Source: Siderastrea radians (Eukaryota > Cnidaria > Anthozoa > Scleractinia > Rhizangiidae). Taken from it: a stretch of 64,000 nucleotides of DNA. Below the pieces are notes generated by a model. It had not been told where the DNA came from. It searched no databases and was given only the letters and a program-made list of their open reading frames with translations. Positions 9,627-21,800 of the stretch are shown one piece after another. How positions within the stretch are numbered: the stretch's first letter is position 1; every line of letters begins with the position of its first letter. Where the stretch lies: NCBI GenBank assembly GCA_964017195.1, contig CAXHKT010000105.1, positions 185,001 through 249,000 on the forward strand, read 5' to 3'. The position numbers and the translations under genes were made by a program.

Positions 9627-11573
9627 TTTCTACACTATAAACTTTTTTTTCTGATAGCCCCGAGGGATTTGCATTATTATTGGGCCAGTGCGCAGCCTTG
9701 CGCAGCCTTGCGTAGTTAACAACACCTCTTTTAGCCTCTGGGAATGCCCCAAAATGGGGATTTTTCCCTAAGGATCGCACATATCGCGCCTTCTTTGTGC
9801 TTTTGTACAAAAGGAATTTTTTTCGGATGGTCCCAGAGGGATTGAATGCATTTTGGACCTTTGTGCATGCAGCTGAGATTGCCAGTTAGCTTTTTTAGCC
9901 TCTGGGAAGGCCAAAAATTGGGTTTTTTTTTCTAAGGATCGCACATATCGCGCCTTTCTACACCGTAACCTTTTTATTCTGATAGCCCCGAGGGGTTTGC
10001 ATTATTATTGGGCCAGTGCGCAGCCTTGCGTAGTTAACAACACCTTTTTTAGCCTCTGGGAATGCCCCAAAATGGGGTTTTTTCCCTAAGGATCGCACAT
10101 ATCGCGCCTTCTTTGTACTTTTGCACAAAAGGAATTTTTTTCGGATTTTCCCAGAGGGATTGAATGCATTTTGGACCTTTGTGCATGCCGCTGAGAGTGC
10201 CAGTTAACTTTTTTAGCCTCTGTGAAGGCCAAAAATTGGGTTTTTTCCCTAAGGATCGCACATATCGCGCCTTTCTACACAATAAACGTTTTTTTTCTGA
10301 TAGCCCCGAGGGATTTGCATTATTATTGGGCCAGTGCGCAGCCTTGCGCAGCCTTGCGTAGTTAACAACACCTTTCTTAGTCTCTGGGAATGCCGAAAAA
10401 TGGGGTTTTTCTCTAAGGATCGCACATATCGCGCCTTCTTTGTGCTTTTGCACAAAAGGAATTTTTTTCAGATGGTCCAGGAGGGATTGAATGCACTTGG
10501 GACCTTTGTGCATGCAGCTGAGAGTGCCAGTTAGCCTTTTTAGCCTCTGGGAAGGCCAAAAATTGGGTTTTTTCCCTAAGGATCGCACATATCGCGCCTT
10601 TCTACACAATAAACTTTTTTTTTCTGATAGCCGCGAGGGATTTGCATTATTATTGGCCCAGTGCGCAGCCTTACGCAGCCTTGCGTAGTTAACAACACCT
10701 TTTTTAGCCTCTGAGAATGCCCCAAAATGGGTTTTTTTCCCTAAGGATCGCACATATCGCGCCTTCTTTGTGCTTTTGCACAAAAGGAATTTTTTTCGGA
10801 TGGTCCCAGAGGGATTGAATGCATTTTGGACCTTTGTGCATGCAGCTGAGAGTGCCAGTTAGCTTTTTTAGCCTCTGGGAAGGCCAAAAATTGGGTTTTT
10901 TTCTCTAAGGATCGCACATATCGCGCCTTTCTACACCGTAACCTTTTTATTCTGATAGCCCCGAGGGATTTGCATTATTATTGGGCCAGTGCGCAGCCTT
11001 GCGTAGTTAACAACACCTTTTTTAGCCTCTGAGAATGCCCCAAAATGGGTTTTTTTCCCTAAGGATCGCACATATCGCGCCTTCTTTGTGCTTTTGCACA
11101 AAAGGAATTTTTTTCGGATGGTCCCAGAGGGATTGAATGCATTTTGGACCTTTGTGCATGCAGCTGAGAGTGCCAGTTAGCTTTTTTAGCCTCTGGGAAG
11201 GCCAAAAATTGGGTTTTTTTCTCTAAGGATCGCACATATCGCGCCTTTCTACACTATAAACTTTGTTTTCTGATAGCCCCGAGGGATTTGCATTATTATT
11301 GGGCCAGTGCGCAGCCTTGCGCAGCCTTGCGTAGTTAACAACACCTCTTTTAGCCTCTGGGAATGCCCCAAAATGGGGATTTTTCCCTAAGGATCGCACA
11401 TATCGCGCCTTCTTTGTGCTTTTGCACAAAAGGAATTTTTTTCGGATGGTCCCAGAGGGATTGAATGCATTTTGGACCTTTGTGCATGCAGCTGAGATTG
11501 CCAGTTAGCTTTTTTAGCCTCTGGGAAGGCCAAAAATTGGGTTTTTTTTTCTAAGGATCGCACATATCGCGCC

Positions 11574-11901
11574 TTTCTACACCGTAACCTTTTTATTCTG
11601 ATAGCCCCGAGGGGTTTGCATTATTATTGGGCCAGTGCGCAGCCTTGCGCAGCCTTGCGTAGTTAACAACACCTCTTTTAGCCTCTGGGAATGCCCCAAA
11701 ATGGGGATTTTTCCCTAAGGATCGCACATATCGCGCCTTCTTTGTGCTTTTGCACAAAAGGAATTTTTTTCGGATGGTCCCAGAGGGATTGAATGCATTT
11801 TGGACCTTTGTGCATGCAGCTGAGATTGCCAGTTAGCTTTTTTAGCCTCTGGGAAGGCCAAAAATTGGGTTTTTTTTTCTAAGGATCGCACATATCGCGC
11901 C
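11574..11901. repeat. Hybrid dimer 7/6, product of a one-dimer insertion
   Basis: The unit starts like subtype 7 (CACCGTAACCTTTTTATTC), then carries the two-copy 10-mer block and CACCTCTTTTAGCC of subtype 6, followed by an intact subtype 7 at 11902. It is absent from the other B HOR copies, including the far copy at 58438. It is best read as unequal exchange in register by one dimer. Confidence 0.85.
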
Positions 11902-12490
11902 TTTCTACACCGTAACCTTTTTATTCTGATAGCCCCGAGGGGTTTGCATTATTATTGGGCCAGTGCGCAGCCTTGCGTAGTTAACAACACCTTTTTTAGC
12001 CTCTGGGAATGCCCCAAAATGGGGTTTTTTCCCTAAGGATCGCACATATCGCGCCTTCTTTGTACTTTTGCACAAAAGGAATTTTTTTCGGATTTTCCCA
12101 GAGGGATTGAATGCATTTTGGACCTTTGTGCATGCCGCTGAGAGTGCCAGTTAACTTTTTTAGCCTCTGTGAAGGCCAAAAATTGGGTTTTTTCCCTAAG
12201 GATCGCACATATCGCGCCTTTCTACACAATAAACGTTTTTTTTCTGATAGCCCCGAGGGATTTGCATTATTATTGGGCCAGTGCGCAGCCTTGCGCAGCC
12301 TTGCGTAGTTAACAACACCTTTCTTAGTCTCTGGGAATGCCGAAAAATGGGGTTTTTCCCTAAGGATCGCACATATCGCGCCTTCTTTGTGCTTTTGCAC
12401 AAAAGGAATTTTTTTCGGATGGTCCAGGAGGGATTGAATGCATTTGGGACCTTTGTGCATGCAGCTGAGAGTGCCAGTTTGCTTTTCTAG

Positions 12491-12528
12491 CCTCTGGGAA
12501 GGCCAAAAATTGGGTTTTTTCCCTAAGG
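12491..12528. repeat. Nested dyad in box A' (representative)
   Basis: It has the same outer arms as box A (CCTCTGGGAA and TTCCCTAAGG) with inner stem CCAA and TTGG around AAA. Some units have CCAATAATTGG, a 5-bp stem around one A. A C-G pair of box A is replaced by an A-T pair here, so symmetry is kept although the sequence changed. Confidence 0.78.
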
Positions 12529-13571
12529 ATCGCACATATCGCGCCTTTCTACACCGTAACCTTTTTATTCTGATAGCCCCGAGGGATTTGCATTATTATT
12601 GGGCCAGTGCGCAGCCTTGCGTAGTTAACAACACCTTTTTTAGCCTCTGGGAATGCCCCAAAATGGGTTTTTTTTCCTATGCATCGCACATATCGCGCCT
12701 TCTTTGTGCTTTTGCACAAAAGGAATTTTTTTCGGATGGTCCCAGAGGGATTGAATGCATTTTGGACCTTTGTGCATGCAGCTGAGAGTGCCAGTTAGCC
12801 TTTTTAGCCTCTGGGAAGGCCAAAAATTGGGTTTTTTCCCTAAGGATCGCACATATCGCGCCTTTCTACACAATAAACTTTTTTTTTTCTGATAGCCGCG
12901 AGGGATTTGCATTATTATTGGCCCAGTGCGCAGCCTTACGCAGCCTTGCGTAGTTAACAACACCTTTTTTAGCCTCTGAGAATGCCCCAAAATGGGTTTT
13001 TTTCCCTAAGGATCGCACATATCGCGCCTTCTTTGTGCTTTTGCACAAAAGGAATTTTTTTCGGATGGTCCAGGAGGGATTGAATGCATTTGGGACCTTT
13101 GTGCATGCAGCTGAGAGTGCCAGTTTGCTTTTCTAGCCTCTGGGAAGGCCAAAAATTGGGTTTTTTCCCTAAGGATCGCACATATCGCGTCTTTCTACAC
13201 AATAAACGTTTTTTTCTGATAGCCCCGGGGGATTTGCATTATTAGTGGGCCAGTGCGCAGCCTTGCGCAGTTAACAACACCTTTTTTAGCCTCTGGGAAT
13301 GCCCCAAAATGGGTTTTTTTCCCTAAGGATCGCACATATCGCGCCTTCTTTGTGCTATTGCACAAAAGGAATTTTTTTCGGATGGTCCCAGAGGGATTGA
13401 ATGCATTTTGGACCTTTGTGCATGCAGCTGAGAGTGCCAGTTAGCTTTTTTAGCCTCTGGGAAGGCCAAAAATGGAGTTTTTTCCCTAAGGATCGCACAT
13501 ATCGCGCTTTTCTACACAATAAACTTTTTTTTCTGATAGCCCGGAGGGATTTGCGTTATTATTAGGCCAGT

Positions 13572-13608
13572 GCGCAGCCTTGCGCAGCCTTGCGCAGCCT
13601 TGCGCAGT
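13572..13608 (+). repeat. 10-base micro-tandem GCGCAGCCTT, expanded (3 copies plus partial)
   Basis: Subtype 12 of the B HOR carries three full copies followed by GCGCAGTC, giving a 336-base dimer. Most dimers have two copies (327) and the CACCGTAACC subtypes have one (317). The expanded block recurs at about 17463, 21999, 25889 and 30425. Confidence 0.92.
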
Positions 13609-14490
13609 CAACAACACCTTTTTTAGCCTCTGGGTAGGCCAAAAATGGAGTTTTTTCCCTAAGGATCGCACATATCGCGCCTTCTTTGTGCTTTTGCACA
13701 AAAGGAATTTTTTTCGGATGGTCCAGGAGGGATTGAATGCATTTGGGACCTTTGTGCATGCAGCTGAGAGTGCCAGTTTGCTTTTCTAGCCTCTGGGAAG
13801 GCCAAAAATTGGGTTTTTTCCCTAAGGATCGCACATATCGCGCCTTTCTACACCGTAACCTTTTTATTCTGATAGCCCCGAGGGATTTGCATTATTATTG
13901 GGCCAGTGCGCAGCCTTGCGTAGTTAACAACACCTTTTTTAGCCTCTGGGAATGCCCCAAAATGGGGTTTTTTTCCTATGGATCGCACATATCGCGCCTT
14001 CTTTGTGCTTTTGCACAAAAGGAATTTTTTTCGGATGGTCCAGGAGGGATTGAATGCATTTGGGACCTTTGTGCATGCAGCTGAGAGTGCCAGTTTGCTT
14101 TTCTAGCCTCTGGGAAGGCCAAAAATTGGGTTTTTTCCCTAAGGATCGCACATATCGCGCCTTTCTACACAATAAACGTTTTTTTTGTGATAGCCCCGGG
14201 GGATTTGCATTATTATTGGGCCAGTGCGCAGCCTTGCGCAGCCTTGCACAGTTAACAACACCTTTTTTAGCCTCTGGGAATGCCCCAAAATGGGTTTTTT
14301 TCCCTAAGGATCGCACATATCGCGCCTTCTTTGTGCTTTTGCACAAAAGGAATTTTTTTCGGATGGTCCCAGAGGGATTGAATGCATTTTGGACCTTTGT
14401 GCATGCAGCTGAGAGTGCCAGTTAGCTTTTTTAGCCTCTGGGAAGGCCAAAAATTGGGTTTTTTTCTCTAAGGATCGCACATATCGCGCC

Positions 14491-17400
14491 TTTCTACACT
14501 ATAAACTTTTTTTTCTGATAGCCCCGAGGGATTTGCATTATTATTGGGCCAGTGCGCAGCCTTGCGCAGCCTTGCGTAGTTAACAACACCTCTTTTAGCC
14601 TCTGGGAATGCCCCAAAATGGGGATTTTTCCCTAAGGATCGCACATATCGCGCCTTCTTTGTGCTTTTGCACAAAAGGAATTTTTTTCGGATGGTCCCAG
14701 AGGGATTGAATGCATTTTGGACCTTTGTGCATGCAGCTGAGATTGCCAGTTAGCTTTTTTAGCCTCTGGGAAGGCCAAAAATTGGGTTTTTTTTTCTAAG
14801 GATCGCACATATCGCGCCTTTCTACACCGTAACCTTTTTATTCTGATAGCCCCGAGGGGTTTGCATTATTATTGGGCCAGTGCGCAGCCTTGCGTAGTTA
14901 ACAACACCTTTTTTAGCCTCTGGGAATGCCCCAAAATGGGGTTTTTTCCCTAAGGATCGCACATATCGCGCCTTCTTTGTACTTTTGCACAAAAGGAATT
15001 TTTTTCGGATTTTCCCAGAGGGATTGAATGCATTTTGGACCTTTGTGCATGCCGCTGAGAGTGCCAGTTAACTTTTTTAGCCTCTGTGAAGGCCAAAAAT
15101 TGGGTTTTTTCCCTAAGGATCGCACATATCGCGCCTTTCTACACAATAAACGTTTTTTTTCTGATAGCCCCGAGGGATTTGCATTATTATTGGGCCAGTG
15201 CGCAGCCTTGCGCAGCCTTGCGTAGTTAACAACACCTTTCTTAGTCTCTGGGAATGCCGAAAAATGGGGTTTTTCTCTAAGGATCGCACATATCGCGCCT
15301 TCTTTGTGCTTTTGCACAAAAGGAATTTTTTTCAGATGGTCCAGGAGGGATTGAATGCACTTGGGACCTTTGTGCATGCAGCTGAGAGTGCCAGTTAGCC
15401 TTTTTAGCCTCTGGGAAGGCCAAAAATTGGGTTTTTTCCCTAAGGATCGCACATATCGCGCCTTTCTACACAATAAACTTTTTTTTTCTGATAGCCGCGA
15501 GGGATTTGCATTATTATTGGCCCAGTGCGCAGCCTTACGCAGCCTTGCGTAGTTAACAACACCTTTTTTAGCCTCTGAGAATGCCCCAAAATGGGTTTTT
15601 TTCCCTAAGGATCGCACATATCGCGCCTTCTTTGTGCTTTTGCACAAAAGGAATTTTTTTCGGATGGTCCCAGAGGGATTGAATGCATTTTGGACCTTTG
15701 TGCATGCAGCTGAGAGTGCCAGTTAGCTTTTTTAGCCTCTGGGAAGGCCAAAAATTGGGTTTTTTTCTCTAAGGATCGCACATATCGCGCCTTTCTACAC
15801 CGTAACCTTTTTATTCTGATAGCCCCGAGGGATTTGCATTATTATTGGGCCAGTGCGCAGCCTTGCGTAGTTAACAACACCTTTTTTAGCCTCTGAGAAT
15901 GCCCCAAAATGGGTTTTTTTCCCTAAGGATCGCACATATCGCGCCTTCTTTGTGCTTTTGCACAAAAGGAATTTTTTTCGGATGGTCCCAGAGGGATTGA
16001 ATGCATTTTGGACCTTTGTGCATGCAGCTGAGAGTGCCAGTTAGCTTTTTTAGCCTCTGGGAAGGCCAAAAATTGGGTTTTTTTCTCTAAGGATCGCACA
16101 TATCGCGCCTTTCTACACTATAAACTTTGTTTTCTGATAGCCCCGAGGGATTTGCATTATTATTGGGCCAGTGCGCAGCCTTGCGCAGCCTTGCGTAGTT
16201 AACAACACCTCTTTTAGCCTCTGGGAATGCCCCAAAATGGGGATTTTTCCCTAAGGATCGCACATATCGCGCCTTCTTTGTGCTTTTGCACAAAAGGAAT
16301 TTTTTTCGGATGGTCCCAGAGGGATTGAATGCATTTTGGACCTTTGTGCATGCAGCTGAGATTGCCTGTTAGCTTTTTTAGCCTCTGGGAAGGCCAAAAA
16401 TTGGGTTTTTTTTTCTAAGGATCGCACATATCGCGCCTTTCTACACCGTAACCTTTTTATTCTGATAGCCCCGAGGGGTTTGCATTATTATTGGGCCAGT
16501 GCGCAGCCTTGCGTAGTTAACAACACCTTTTTTAGCCTCTGGGAATGCCCCAAAATGGGGTTTTTTCCCTAAGGATCGCACATATCGCGCCTTCTTTGTA
16601 CTTTTGCACAAAAGGAATTTTTTTCGGATTTTCCCAGAGGGATTGAATGCATTTTGGACCTTTGTGCATGCCGCTGAGAGTGCCAGTTAACTTTTTTAGC
16701 CTCTGTGAAGGCCAAAAATTGGGTTTTTTCCCTAAGGATCGCACATATCGCGCCTTTCTACACAATAAACGTTTTTTTTCTGATAGCCCCGGGGGATTTG
16801 CATTATTATTGGCCCAGTGCGCAGCCTTACGCAGCCTTGCGTAGTTAACAACACCTTTTTTAGCCTCTGAGAATGCCCCAAAATGGGTTTTTTTCCCTAA
16901 GGATCGCACATATCGCGCCTTCTTTGTGCTTTTGCACAAAAGGAATTTTTTTCGGATGGTCCAGGAGGGATTGAATGCATTTGGGACCTTTGTGCATGCA
17001 GCTGAGAGTGCCAGTTTGCTTTTCTAGCCTCTGGGAAGGCCAAAAATTGGGTTTTTTCCCTAAGGATCGCACATATCGCGTCTTTCTACACAATAAACGT
17101 TTTTTTCTGATAGCCCCGGGGGATTTGCATTATTAGTGGGCCAGTGCGCAGCCTTGCGCAGTTAACAACACCTTTTTTAGCCTCTGGGAATGCCCCAAAA
17201 TGGGTTTTTTTCCCTAAGGATCGCACATATCGCGCCTTCTTTGTGCTATTGCACAAAAGGAATTTTTTTCGGATGGTCCCAGAGGGATTGAATGCATTTT
17301 GGACCTTTGTGCATGCAGCTGAGAGTGCCAGTTAGCTTTTTTAGCCTCTGGGAAGGCCAAAAATGGAGTTTTTTCCCTAAGGATCGCACATATCGCGCTT

Positions 17401-18381
17401 TTCTACACAATAAACTTTTTTTTCTGATAGCCCGGAGGGATTTGCGTTATTATTAGGCCAGTGCGCAGCCTTGCGCAGCCTTGCGCAGCCTTGCGCAGTC
17501 AACAACACCTTTTTTAGCCTCTGGGTAGGCCAAAAATGGAGTTTTTTCCCTAAGGATCGCACATATCGCGCCTTCTTTGTGCTTTTGCACAAAAGGAATT
17601 TTTTTCGGATGGTCCAGGAGGGATTGAATGCATTTGGGACCTTTGTGCATGCAGCTGAGAGTGCCAGTTTGCTTTTCTAGCCTCTGGGAAGGCCAAAAAT
17701 TGGGTTTTTTCCCTAAGGATCGCACATATCGCGCCTTTCTACACCGTAACCTTTTTATTCTGATAGCCCCGAGGGATTTGCATTATTATTGGGCCAGTGC
17801 GCAGCCTTGCGTAGTTAACAACACCTTTTTTAGCCTCTGGGAATGCCCCAAAATGGGGTTTTTTTCCTATGGATCGCACATATCGCGCCTTCTTTGTGCT
17901 TTTGCACAAAAGGAATTTTTTTCGGATGGTCCAGGAGGGATTGAATGCATTTGGGACCTTTGTGCATGCAGCTGAGAGTGCCAGTTTGCTTTTCTAGCCT
18001 CTGGGAAGGCCAAAAATTGGGTTTTTTCCCTAAGGATCGCACATATCGCGCCTTTCTACACAATAAACGTTTTTTTTGTGATAGCCCCGGGGGATTTGCA
18101 TTATTATTGGGCCAGTGCGCAGCCTTGCGCAGCCTTGCACAGTTAACAACACCTTTTTTAGCCTCTGGGAATGCCCCAAAATGGGTTTTTTTCCCTAAGG
18201 ATCGCACATATCGCGCCTTCTTTGTGCTTTTGCACAAAAGGAATTTTTTTCGGATGGTCCCAGAGGGATTGAATGCATTTTGGACCTTTGTGCATGCAGC
18301 TGAGAGTGCCAGTTAGCTTTTTTAGCCTCTGGGAAGGCCAAAAATTGGGTTTTTTTCTCTAAGGATCGCACATATCGCGCC
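14491..18381. repeat. B HOR copy 2, 12-mer (3891 b)
   Basis: It contains subtypes 1-7, a hybrid unit, then subtypes 11-14. Compared with the 14-mer it has lost 645 bases, two dimers. The loss is marked by the hybrid at 16755-17082. Confidence 0.9.
16755..17082. repeat. Hybrid dimer 8/10 marking a two-dimer deletion
   Basis: The unit begins as subtype 8 (AAACGTTTT, CTGATAGCCCC) and continues as subtype 10 (TTATTGGCCCAG and CCTTACGCAGCC). The remainder of 8, all of 9 and the start of 10 are missing. The GGGGGATTTG at the switch matches neither parent exactly (GAGGGATTTG in both), so the switch may have involved a third subtype such as 11 or 14. Confidence 0.85.
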
Positions 18382-18548
18382 TTTCTACACTATAAACTTT
18401 TTTTTCTGATAGCCCCGAGGGATTTGCATTATTATTGGGCCAGTGCGCAGCCTTGCGCAGCCTTGCGTAGTTAACAACACCTCTTTTAGCCTCTGGGAAT
18501 GCCCCAAAATGGGGATTTTTCCCTAAGGATCGCACATATCGCGCCTTC

Positions 18549-18566
18549 TTTGTGCTTTTGCACAAA
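18549..18566. repeat. Perfect dyad TTTGTGC-TTTT-GCACAAA in P1 (representative)
   Basis: Seven-base arms surround a four-base centre. It occurs in nearly every P1, with centre variants TTCT and TATT. Arm-breaking variants are rarer: TTTGTAC in B subtypes 2 and 7, GTACAAAA in class II trimers c and d, and TTCAC in class I trimers 1 and 7. It is absent from P2. Confidence 0.85.
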
Positions 18567-18807
18567 AGGAATTTTTTTCGGATGGTCCCAGAGGGATTGA
18601 ATGCATTTTGGACCTTTGTGCATGCAGCTGAGATTGCCAGTTAGCTTTTTTAGCCTCTGGGAAGGCCAAAAATTGGGTTTTTTTTTCTAAGGATCGCACA
18701 TATCGCGCCTTTCTACACCGTAACCTTTTTATTCTGATAGCCCCGAGGGGTTTGCATTATTATTGGGCCAGTGCGCAGCCTTGCGTAGTTAACAACACCT
18801 TTTTTAG

Positions 18808-18846
18808 CCTCTGGGAATGCCCCAAAATGGGGTTTTTTCCCTAAGG
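18808..18846. repeat. Nested dyad in box A (representative)
   Basis: The outer arms CCTCTGGGAA and TTCCCTAAGG pair at 8 of 10 positions. Inside them CCCCA and TGGGG form a perfect 5-bp stem around AAA. The element occurs once in each P1 with small variants (for example TGGAG in class I trimers and TGCCGAAAAATGGGG in subtypes 3 and 8). Box A' has the matching element with a different inner stem. Confidence 0.8.
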
Positions 18847-21800
18847 ATCGCACATATCGCGCCTTCTTTGTACTTTTGCACAAAAGGAATTTTTTTCGGA
18901 TTTTCCCAGAGGGATTGAATGCATTTTGGACCTTTGTGCATGCCGCTGAGAGTGCCAGTTAACTTTTTTAGCCTCTGTGAAGGCCAAAAATTGGGTTTTT
19001 TCCCTAAGGATCGCACATATCGCGCCTTTCTACACAATAAACGTTTTTTTTCTGATAGCCCCGAGGGATTTGCATTATTATTGGGCCAGTGCGCAGCCTT
19101 GCGCAGCCTTGCGTAGTTAACAACACCTTTCTTAGTCTCTGGGAATGCCGAAAAATGGGGTTTTTCTCTAAGGATCGCACATATCGCGCCTTCTTTGTGC
19201 TTTTGCACAAAAGGAATTTTTTTCAGATGGTCCAGGAGGGATTGAATGCACTTGGGACCTTTGTGCATGCAGCTGAGAGTGCCAGTTAGCCTTTTTAGCC
19301 TCTGGGAAGGCCAAAAATTGGGTTTTTTCCCTAAGGATCGCACATATCGCGCCTTTCTACACAATAAACTTTTTTTTTCTGATAGCCGCGAGGGATTTGC
19401 ATTATTATTGGCCCAGTGCGCAGCCTTACGCAGCCTTGCGTAGTTAACAACACCTTTTTTAGCCTCTGAGAATGCCCCAAAATGGGTTTTTTTCCCTAAG
19501 GATCGCACATATCGCGCCTTCTTTGTGCTTTTGCACAAAAGGAATTTTTTTCGGATGGTCCCAGAGGGATTGAATGCATTTTGGACCTTTGTGCATGCAG
19601 CTGAGAGTGCCAGTTAGCTTTTTTAGCCTCTGGGAAGGCCAAAAATTGGGTTTTTTTCTCTAAGGATCGCACATATCGCGCCTTTCTACACCGTAACCTT
19701 TTTATTCTGATAGCCCCGAGGGATTTGCATTATTATTGGGCCAGTGCGCAGCCTTGCGTAGTTAACAACACCTTTTTTAGCCTCTGAGAATGCCCCAAAA
19801 TGGGTTTTTTTCCCTAAGGATCGCACATATCGCGCCTTCTTTGTGCTTTTGCACAAAAGGAATTTTTTTCGGATGGTCCCAGAGGGATTGAATGCATTTT
19901 GGACCTTTGTGCATGCAGCTGAGAGTGCCAGTTAGCTTTTTTAGCCTCTGGGAAGGCCAAAAATTGGGTTTTTTTCTCTAAGGATCGCACATATCGCGCC
20001 TTTCTACACTATAAACTTTGTTTTCTGATAGCCCCGAGGGATTTGCATTATTATTGGGCCAGTGCGCAGCCTTGCGCAGCCTTGCGTAGTTAACAACACC
20101 TCTTTTAGCCTCTGGGAATGCCCCAAAATGGGGATTTTTCCCTAAGGATCGCACATATCGCGCCTTCTTTGTGCTTTTGCACAAAAGGAATTTTTTTCGG
20201 ATGGTCCCAGAGGGATTGAATGCATTTTGGACCTTTGTGCATGCAGCTGAGATTGCCTGTTAGCTTTTTTAGCCTCTGGGAAGGCCAAAAATTGGGTTTT
20301 TTTTTCTAAGGATCGCACATATCGCGCCTTTCTACACCGTAACCTTTTTATTCTGATAGCCCCGAGGGGTTTGCATTATTATTGGGCCAGTGCGCAGCCT
20401 TGCGTAGTTAACAACACCTTTTTTAGCCTCTGGGAATGCCCCAAAATGGGGTTTTTTCCCTAAGGATCGCACATATCGCGCCTTCTTTGTACTTTTGCAC
20501 AAAAGGAATTTTTTTCGGATTTTCCCAGAGGGATTGAATGCATTTTGGACCTTTGTGCATGCCGCTGAGAGTGCCAGTTAACTTTTTTAGCCTCTGTGAA
20601 GGCCAAAAATTGGGTTTTTTCCCTAAGGATCGCACATATCGCGCCTTTCTACACAATAAACGTTTTTTTTCTGATAGCCCCGAGGGATTTGCATTATTAT
20701 TGGGCCAGTGCGCAGCCTTGCGCAGCCTTGCGTAGTTAACAACACCTTTCTTAGTCTCTGGGAATGCCGAAAAATGGGGTTTTTCCCTAAGGATCGCACA
20801 TATCGCGCCTTCTTTGTGCTTTTGCACAAAAGGAATTTTTTTCGGATGGTCCAGGAGGGATTGAATGCATTTGGGACCTTTGTGCATGCAGCTGAGAGTG
20901 CCAGTTTGCTTTTCTAGCCTCTGGGAAGGCCAAAAATTGGGTTTTTTCCCTAAGGATCGCACATATCGCGCCTTTCTACACCGTAACCTTTTTATTCTGA
21001 TAGCCCCGAGGGATTTGCATTATTATTGGGCCAGTGCGCAGCCTTGCGTAGTTAACAACACCTTTTTTAGCCTCTGGGAATGCCCCAAAATGGGTTTTTT
21101 TTCCTATGCATCGCACATATCGCGCCTTCTTTGTGCTTTTGCACAAAAGGAATTTTTTTCGGATGGTCCCAGAGGGATTGAATGCATTTTGGACCTTTGT
21201 GCATGCAGCTGAGAGTGCCAGTTAGCCTTTTTAGCCTCTGGGAAGGCCAAAAATTGGGTTTTTTCCCTAAGGATCGCACATATCGCGCCTTTCTACACAA
21301 TAAACTTTTTTTTTTCTGATAGCCGCGAGGGATTTGCATTATTATTGGCCCAGTGCGCAGCCTTACGCAGCCTTGCGTAGTTAACAACACCTTTTTTAGC
21401 CTCTGAGAATGCCCCAAAATGGGTTTTTTTCCCTAAGGATCGCACATATCGCGCCTTCTTTGTGCTTTTGCACAAAAGGAATTTTTTTCGGATGGTCCAG
21501 GAGGGATTGAATGCATTTGGGACCTTTGTGCATGCAGCTGAGAGTGCCAGTTTGCTTTTCTAGCCTCTGGGAAGGCCAAAAATTGGGTTTTTTCCCTAAG
21601 GATCGCACATATCGCGTCTTTCTACACAATAAACGTTTTTTTCTGATAGCCCCGGGGGATTTGCATTATTAGTGGGCCAGTGCGCAGCCTTGCGCAGTTA
21701 ACAACACCTTTTTTAGCCTCTGGGAATGCCCCAAAATGGGTTTTTTTCCCTAAGGATCGCACATATCGCGCCTTCTTTGTGCTATTGCACAAAAGGAATT

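Larger units (their letters stand above)
9627..14490. repeat. B HOR copy 1, 15-mer (4864 b) with one extra hybrid dimer
   Basis: Unit starts are 9627, 9955, 10272, 10599, 10928, 11246, 11574, 11902, 12219, 12546, 12863, 13192, 13509, 13845 and 14162. The extra unit is 11574-11901. Its first part is subtype 7 (CACCGTAACC), but it continues as subtype 6, with two 10-mers and ACACCTCTTTTAGCC. It is therefore a 7/6 recombinant that adds one dimer to the 14-mer. Confidence 0.9.
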
